Assembly: GCA_903904815.1 (NCBI GenBank)
Contig: CAIVDU010000082.1
Location: 1 to 64,000, forward strand
Reading direction: 5' to 3'
From: an uncultured Armatimonadota bacterium
Lineage (GTDB): Bacteria; Armatimonadota; Fimbriimonadia; Fimbriimonadales; Fimbriimonadaceae
Length of the DNA: 64,000 nt
Shown here: positions 59,205 through 64,000 of the stretch, piece by piece
How the letters are laid out: each line of letters begins with the position of its first letter
Position numbering within the stretch: position 1 is the first letter of the stretch
Position numbers and translations under genes: made by a program
Notes under the pieces: generated by a model
The model's input: only the letters and a program-made list of their open reading frames with translations
What the model was told of the DNA's origin: nothing
Databases searched by the model: none

Positions 59205-61121
59205 ATGCTCCCGGAGTGCGACCGCCACCCTGCCAAAGGTTTAGGCACATGGAGGCTTCTTTTCGCCTTCTTGAGGCACGAAGTATTGGCCATCGGTCTT
59301 GCTGGCTTCGGCGTGATTGGCGTCACACTGTCCCTAGTGGATCCCCATGGGCTCTTCTCGACCTGGCCCGAAGTGAGTCTCGGCTCCATGGCTCTCTTGG
59401 CCACCGCCGTGTTTGGACCTGCCTGGGTGCGCCGGAAACGCCAACAACAAAAGGACCTGATTCTCCTCGAAGGCGAACGGGCTTCGCTCAGAGCCCAAGT
59501 GGACGACCTCACGGGTCATCTCATTGAGAACCAGCGAGCGCTCTCCGCCGCCCGAGAAGCGACGGAACTTGCCACACGAGCCAAGGGCGATTTTCTCGCG
59601 AACATGAGCCATGAGATACGGACGCCCATGAACGGCGTCATCGGCATGACCGATATCCTGCTCGACACCCCGCTTTCCACCGCTCAATACGAAGCAGCCC
59701 AAACGATACGCACCAGCGCCGAAGCGCTGATGACCGTCATCAACGACATCCTGGACTTTTCGAAGCTTGAAGCCGGAAAACTCACGGTCGAACGAATTCC
59801 TTTCAATGCGAGCGATCTCCTTGAAGAAGTCGCCAGCATCTCTACCGGTGCTGCCATCTCAAAGGGGTTGGAACTGCTCTGTGACCTAGGAGACCGCCCG
59901 GACCTCTGGATCTACGGAGACCCGCTTCGCGTTCGCCAGATTCTCTTGAACCTCCTGTCCAATGCGATCAAGTTCACACTTGAGGGCGAGGTTCATACCC
60001 GTCTGACTATCGATAACGGCATGGTGCGGTTCGTCATTCGAGATACCGGAATCGGGATCGAGAAAGACGCCCAAGAGCGAGTTTTTGATTCTTTCGCCCA
60101 AGCCGACGCCTCAACCACCCGCCACTTTGGTGGTACAGGACTAGGATTGACCGTCTCTCGCAGCCTGGCTCATCTGATGGGAGGCGAGGTTCACCTTGAA
60201 AGTACTCCGCTCGTGGGCAGCGAGTTCGTCTTCGAAATGCCGTTCGAGGAAGCGCCCTGTAGCTTTATCAAGGACGAGTCCAACAAGCCTCTCCTCGGTC
60301 AGCGAATTATGGTTGTCGACGACAATCCCCTGAACCGCAAGATCCTAGAGGGAACCCTCTCGGGCTGGGGCGCCCTCGTTAAGACGGCAAGAACCGGGGA
60401 GGACGCGCTCTCCCTCGCGGCGCGAGAAGGAACTCCCTTCGACACGATTCTCTTGGACATGAAGATGCCGGGAATCAGCGGGCTGGAAACCGCCCAGCGT
60501 CTCTGCCAAAACGACGCGATTCGCCCGCAGCGCGCCTTGCTCCTCACGTCGATCGGCCGGGAGCCAACCCTTGTTGAGCTTCGAGAGGCCGGCATCGAGC
60601 GGTGCCTTTGCAAACCGGCGCGACGTCCCATTCTCCTTGCCGCTCTGCAAGCCCCGAACTCCGAGGCGGCCGCCGCCGTGGCCTTAGCCACGCGTATGGC
60701 CAGCGACGTCACCCGCGATAATCCTTTGAAGGCATTGATCGCCGAAGACAACCCGGTGAATCAGAAGCTGATCTGCCGGCTTCTGATCAAGCTTGGAATC
60801 GAATACGATTGCGCCATCAACGGCTCAGTGGCCGTCGAAATGCTCGAGCAGAGCCCCTATGATGTTGTGTTCATGGACATCCAGATGCCGGTAATGGATG
60901 GATGGGCCGCCACTCAGAAAATTCGCGGCAACCTCGACTATCGGGTCCAAACCACTCCGATCATCGCGATGACCGCCCACGCGATGGTGGGCGATCGCGA
61001 AAAGTGCCTCGCCGCCGGAATGAACGACTACGTGTCCAAACCGTTCCAATTCTCGGAAATTAGAGACGCTCTTAGCCGTTCACTCGACTTCGACTTCGAC
61101 CTGTTCCCACAAGTTGCCTAA
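59205..61121 (+). CDS. Hybrid sensor histidine kinase with two receiver domains
   Basis: About 638 residues. Two N-terminal membrane helices (about 27-44 and 57-74) enclose a very short loop, so there is no large sensor domain. A coiled region (78-125) leads to HisKA with H136 in NMSHEIRTPMNGVIG, then HATPase_c (ILLNLLSNAIKFT, DTGIGIEKD, FGGTGLGLTVSR). Two receiver domains follow, with phospho-acceptors D418 (LLDMKMPG) and D558 (FMDIQMPVMDG) and the conserved Lys in CKPARRP and SKPFQ. ATG at 59205 follows GATATT by 6 nt; a TTG at 59154 would add 17 residues. It overlaps the convergent isomerase gene by 4 bp. The signal is unknown. Confidence 0.9.
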   Translation: MLPECDRHPAKGLGTWRLLFAFLRHEVLAIGLAGFGVIGVTLSLVDPHGLFSTWPEVSLGSMALLATAVFGPAWVRRKRQQQKDLILLEGERASLRAQVDDLTGHLIENQRALSAAREATELATRAKGDFLANMSHEIRTPMNGVIGMTDILLDTPLSTAQYEAAQTIRTSAEALMTVINDILDFSKLEAGKLTVERIPFNASDLLEEVASISTGAAISKGLELLCDLGDRPDLWIYGDPLRVRQILLNLLSNAIKFTLEGEVHTRLTIDNGMVRFVIRDTGIGIEKDAQERVFDSFAQADASTTRHFGGTGLGLTVSRSLAHLMGGEVHLESTPLVGSEFVFEMPFEEAPCSFIKDESNKPLLGQRIMVVDDNPLNRKILEGTLSGWGALVKTARTGEDALSLAAREGTPFDTILLDMKMPGISGLETAQRLCQNDAIRPQRALLLTSIGREPTLVELREAGIERCLCKPARRPILLAALQAPNSEAAAAVALATRMASDVTRDNPLKALIAEDNPVNQKLICRLLIKLGIEYDCAINGSVAVEMLEQSPYDVVFMDIQMPVMDGWAATQKIRGNLDYRVQTTPIIAMTAHAMVGDREKCLAAGMNDYVSKPFQFSEIRDALSRSLDFDFDLFPQVA

Positions 61122-61966
61122 CGATCGACGGTAGCGCTGAGCGCCTCGCTCACGACTCTCAACCGATCGTCGTCGCTCGGCAAATCGTTCAGCTCCTTTT
61201 TGAACGGTTCGATGGCGGCCGGACCATCGTAGCCGATCTCATACAGAGCATCGATGAAGCCGTGAAGGTCAATTACGCCAGTCTCTCCAGGCAGACGACG
61301 CGTTCCATCCTGGAGTTCGTCGATCGGCACCCCCGCAATGGCATCGTTGAGATGCACATACACCACCTGACTGGGTTGAAGTGCCTGGATTTCCGCCACG
61401 GTTCCGTGTCCGGTGTGCCAGTGGTAGGCGTCCAGAAGCAGACCAACGTTCGGGCCGATCGCCTCTCCCAGCTTTAGCATGTCGTTCATCTTGTAAACGA
61501 AGGGATACTTCTGAGTATCTCTCAGAGTCTTTGGGCCGATGAACTCGAGCCCCAGCGAGATACCGTGGTCAGCAAGGATCTGTGCAATCGGGCCGAACCG
61601 GGCCACGTGAAAAACCCAGTTCTCCTCCAGGTTCCGGTCGTTTGAACAAGGCATGACCCAAGTTGCGGTGCGGGTGCACCCTATGGCCGCTGCCGCCTTC
61701 GCCAAGGACCCCAGTTGGTCGAGGTCGTCTAGCCAGACCTTGTCCTCTCGTCTCCATTCGACCGGGAGACCAAATACGGCTGGAACAACTTCAGACTGAG
61801 CAAACAAGTCGATGACCGAGTTCGCCCCCGACTCCGCAACTCGCGCCGCAACTGCTTTCACATCGAACTCGTAACCATCGAACCCGAACTGTCTGGCTTT
61901 CTGGATACCTTCTTCCAGAGAGGCAACCTTGACCCCAATAGCGCCGGCGCTGAGAGTTTTGATCAT
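61118..61966 (-). CDS. Sugar phosphate isomerase/epimerase-like TIM barrel protein
   Basis: A 282-residue xylose isomerase-like TIM barrel. The metal ligand segments are LGLEFIGPKT (Glu), LLLDAYHWHTGHG (Asp/His), VYVHLNDA (His) and AAIEPFKKEL (Glu), which is complete for this superfamily (IolE/IolH/hydroxypyruvate isomerase-like). The substrate is unknown. It differs clearly from the homologue at 2273-3145. It is a single gene, divergent from the ATP-grasp operon. Confidence 0.87.
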   Translation of the reverse strand: MIKTLSAGAIGVKVASLEEGIQKARQFGFDGYEFDVKAVAARVAESGANSVIDLFAQSEVVPAVFGLPVEWRREDKVWLDDLDQLGSLAKAAAAIGCTRTATWVMPCSNDRNLEENWVFHVARFGPIAQILADHGISLGLEFIGPKTLRDTQKYPFVYKMNDMLKLGEAIGPNVGLLLDAYHWHTGHGTVAEIQALQPSQVVYVHLNDAIAGVPIDELQDGTRRLPGETGVIDLHGFIDALYEIGYDGPAAIEPFKKELNDLPSDDDRLRVVSEALSATVDR

Positions 61967-62081
61967 CCGCCAAAATCTACCACCCCATGCAGTTCGCTCT
62001 CCCGATCAACCCTTGCTCGCACGGTGGCTGAGTGAAAAATGGGGAACAATTCGCACGGACACTGAACCAGGGCCCCATAGG

Positions 62082-62110
62082 TTGGCATCCCGAAGGACCT
62101 GCGTTATAAT
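62082..62110 (+). promoter_or_regulatory. Sigma-70 promoter of the ATP-grasp/alpha-E operon
   Basis: TTGGCA (62082-62087) and TATAAT (62105-62110) with a 17-bp spacer, the best consensus promoter in the window. It gives a leader of about 50 nt before the ATG at 62168. Confidence 0.75.
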
Positions 62111-62167
62111 TTCGAAACCTTCACCCTACGGATCCGCCGGCCAAGGCCGCCCGACGGCCGCGACCTC

Positions 62168-63775
62168 ATGACACAATCGCAGGCGACCCAAACGCACTCC
62201 GGCCTCTTCGCAGGCTACGATCTCGGCGGATTTTTCGACGAGATGTTCGACAACCAAGGTCGCCCGAGGCCCCATTACGAAAAACTCCACCGGACCTTAG
62301 GCGCGATGACCGCGACTGAGTTCCGCGCTCGGTGTGAGCTTGCCGACCTCACCCTGGTCAATCAGGGAATCACGTTCACCGTCTATGGCGACGCCCAGGG
62401 CGTAGAAAAACCTTTCCCGGTGGACCTCGTCCCACGAATTGTCCCCGCTGGCGAATGGGCTCACGTCTCTCGCGGATTAGAGCAGCGTGTTCGCGCCCTT
62501 AACCTGTTCCTCCACGACGTCTATCACGACGGAAAGATCCTCAAGGACGGGGTGGTTCCCCGAGAGCTCATCGTGAACGCTCCGAACTACCGTCGGGCCT
62601 TCGTAGGAGCCAACGTACCCGGCGACATCTACATTCACGTCTGCGGAACGGACCTCATCCGCGATGAGAATGGAACCTATCGGGTGCTGGAAGACAACTG
62701 CCGTACCCCTAGTGGTGTCAGCTACATGATCGAGAATCGCCTGATCCTCATGAGGGTGTTTCCGAGCCTCTTCCGAGAAAATCGCGTCCGACCAGTCGAT
62801 GGCTACACGAGCGTCCTTCTGCGAAATCTAAGACAACTCAGCCCGGCTGGACGCGATGATCCGGTGGTCGTCCTCCTCTCGCCCGGTGTCTACAATTCGG
62901 CTTATTTCGAGCACGCCTTTCTGGCCCAACAGATGGGCATTGAACTCGTGGAAGGGCGCGATCTTTACGTCCAGGACAACTGCGTTTTCATGAAGACCAC
63001 CCAGGGATCGAAGCGGGTGGACGTCATCTACCGTCGTATCGATGACGACTATCTCGATCCTCTCGCGTTCCGACCGGAAAGCGCGCTCGGAGTCCCTGGA
63101 ATCGTAAACGCCTACCGGGCGGGCAACGTGGCTCTCGCAAACGGCATCGGCACCGGCGTTGCCGACGACAAGGCGGTGTACCCCTACGTGCCCGATATGA
63201 TTCGCTACTATCTGGGAGAGGAACCCATTCTGGATCAGGTCTACACCTACTGCGGTTGGCGACCGACCGATCTCAAGTACATGCTGGAAAACATGGGCAA
63301 TCTCGTGGTGAAGGCCACCAACGAGAGTGGCGGATACGGCATGCTGATCGGTCCGCAAGCCACGAAAGAAGAGATTGCCAAGTTCCAGGAGATCGTGAAG
63401 GCGAAGCCACGCGAATACATCGCACAGCCGCTTATCTCGCTCTCGCGTTCGCCATGCTTCTTCAGCGACGGCTTCGAAGGGCGACACGTCGACCTACGCC
63501 CGTACATTCTCACCGGCAAGGACGGCGTCACCATCGTTCCCGGCGGCCTTAGCCGAGTCGCCTTGCGTAAAGGCAGCTACGTCGTGAACTCCTCTCAAGG
63601 CGGTGGTAGCAAGGACACTTGGGTGGCTGTCGAGGATGAACCCGAAGTAGATGAGTTTGCCAAGCTCCGAGCCTTCGCGACCCAGGCTGCAGATTCCCAA
63701 AGGGGATCCGATTCGGAAGGCGTCGCCAGCGCTGCCCAAAGCCAAACTCAATCGATGAGGTCTGCGGGATGCTGA
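62168..63775 (+). CDS. Circularly permuted ATP-grasp protein (DUF404/DUF407)
   Basis: A 535-residue member of the circularly permuted ATP-grasp family. Signatures are YDLGGFFDEMFDNQGRPRPH (N-terminal), VLEDNCRTPSGVSYMIENR, DVIYRRIDDDYLDPL and VVKATNESGGYGM, and KPREYIAQPLISLSRSPC with VDLRPYILTG near the C-terminus. These proteins lie with alpha-E domain and transglutaminase-like genes and are thought to form peptide-like bonds in an uncharacterised pathway. The gene overlaps the next by 7 nt. A Ser/Gln-rich tail of about 30 residues follows the conserved part. Confidence 0.93.
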   Translation: MTQSQATQTHSGLFAGYDLGGFFDEMFDNQGRPRPHYEKLHRTLGAMTATEFRARCELADLTLVNQGITFTVYGDAQGVEKPFPVDLVPRIVPAGEWAHVSRGLEQRVRALNLFLHDVYHDGKILKDGVVPRELIVNAPNYRRAFVGANVPGDIYIHVCGTDLIRDENGTYRVLEDNCRTPSGVSYMIENRLILMRVFPSLFRENRVRPVDGYTSVLLRNLRQLSPAGRDDPVVVLLSPGVYNSAYFEHAFLAQQMGIELVEGRDLYVQDNCVFMKTTQGSKRVDVIYRRIDDDYLDPLAFRPESALGVPGIVNAYRAGNVALANGIGTGVADDKAVYPYVPDMIRYYLGEEPILDQVYTYCGWRPTDLKYMLENMGNLVVKATNESGGYGMLIGPQATKEEIAKFQEIVKAKPREYIAQPLISLSRSPCFFSDGFEGRHVDLRPYILTGKDGVTIVPGGLSRVALRKGSYVVNSSQGGGSKDTWVAVEDEPEVDEFAKLRAFATQAADSQRGSDSEGVASAAQSQTQSMRSAGC

Positions 63776-64000
63776 GCCGACACGCAGACAGCGCTTTCTG
63801 GATTGGGAGGTACGTCGAGCGAGCGGAAGCGACCGCTCGCATGATCGATGTCCACTACCATTTCGGACTCGAGAGTCCCCTGGTGGGCGATGCTCTTCGG
63901 TGGTCTTCGATTCTCGCTATCTCCGGCCAAGAAGAGGCGTTCGCGAAGAAGCACAGCGTCGAGGACGAACGGTCGATTCTTGAGTTCTTTGCGTTCGACG
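63769..64000 (+). CDS. Alpha-E domain protein (DUF403), partial
   Basis: The first 77 codons of an alpha-E (DUF403) protein cut by the window end. It begins LSRHADSAFWIGRYVERAEA, the family's usual N-terminus, and continues with TARMIDVHYHFGLES. Alpha-E proteins are partners of the circularly permuted ATP-grasp, encoded directly upstream with 7-nt overlap. Confidence 0.9.
   Translation, partial: MLSRHADSAFWIGRYVERAEATARMIDVHYHFGLESPLVGDALRWSSILAISGQEEAFAKKHSVEDERSILEFFAFD

Overview
The window looks like chromosome of a free-living, GC-rich, diderm bacterium, most probably a member of the Armatimonadota (Fimbriimonadia-like). This placement is inference from gene content: an H-X9-DG prepilin, a DUF1552/DUF1592 cytochrome-type pair of the kind abundant in Planctomycetes-like genomes, an outer-membrane assembly set (TamB, BamA, Skp), DUF5117-type metalloprotease, GH78-like rhamnosidase and many sugar-phosphate isomerase-like proteins. 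No rRNA, phage, CRISPR array or transposase was seen; two tRNA genes (Arg-TCT, Leu-GAG) are present. A recurring feature is a TANNNT hexamer 5-7 nt upstream of a start codon with no Shine-Dalgarno sequence, suggesting frequent leaderless mRNAs.

Layout. 0-8 kb: a duplicated non-coding segment, a secreted thioredoxin-like protein, a HigBA toxin-antitoxin pair, tRNA-Arg, an isomerase-like TIM barrel, a repeat-rich gap, a prepilin/GNAT/hydrolase cluster and cinA. 8-19.8 kb: the DUF1552/DUF1592 pair, ribH, a TSUP permease, a VIT1-like transporter, a glycosidase-like gene interrupted by an in-frame amber codon, an alpha-L-rhamnosidase-like gene, a group II truncated haemoglobin, a secreted unknown and an ankyrin protein. 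20-28 kb: a lone sdhA, then an arsenic island made of two converging operons: arsR1-arsM::arsD-arsA on the + strand, and arsR2-aquaporin-small ORF-metallophosphoesterase on the - strand. The two operons share the operator CATTTCG-N8-CGAAATG. 27.7-28.4 kb is a non-coding stretch with two palindromic mobile-like elements.

28-40 kb (- strand): tamB-bamA-skp ends at a clear intrinsic terminator; upstream lie lipA, a secreted Ig-like unknown and a STAND ATPase with a degenerate cyclase-homology domain. 40-44.7 kb: tRNA-Leu, a methyltransferase, a HAD phosphatase, a Nudix hydrolase and a zinc metalloprotease. 44.8-52.1 kb: a compact five-gene module (SWIM zinc finger, DUF5691, MoxR-type AAA ATPase, DUF5682, VWA/MIDAS protein) that is the best candidate for an uncharacterised multi-protein system. 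52-64 kb: a second copy of the 106-bp palindromic element, an RpoD-like sigma factor, a DinG/XPD helicase, a long beta-propeller repeat protein, an EamA transporter broken by a one-base deletion in a T run, a hybrid histidine kinase, another isomerase-like TIM barrel and the start of a circularly permuted ATP-grasp/alpha-E operon that leaves the window.

How parts work together: the arsenic island would sense arsenite (two ArsR), methylate it (ArsM part), chaperone it (ArsD part) and energise it (ArsA), with an aquaglyceroporin as a possible arsenite path; no ArsB/Acr3 pump is in the window. In the five-gene module a MoxR ATPase would remodel a target handed over by the VWA protein, with SWIM and DUF5691/DUF5682 proteins supplying recognition or effector functions; this is inference only.
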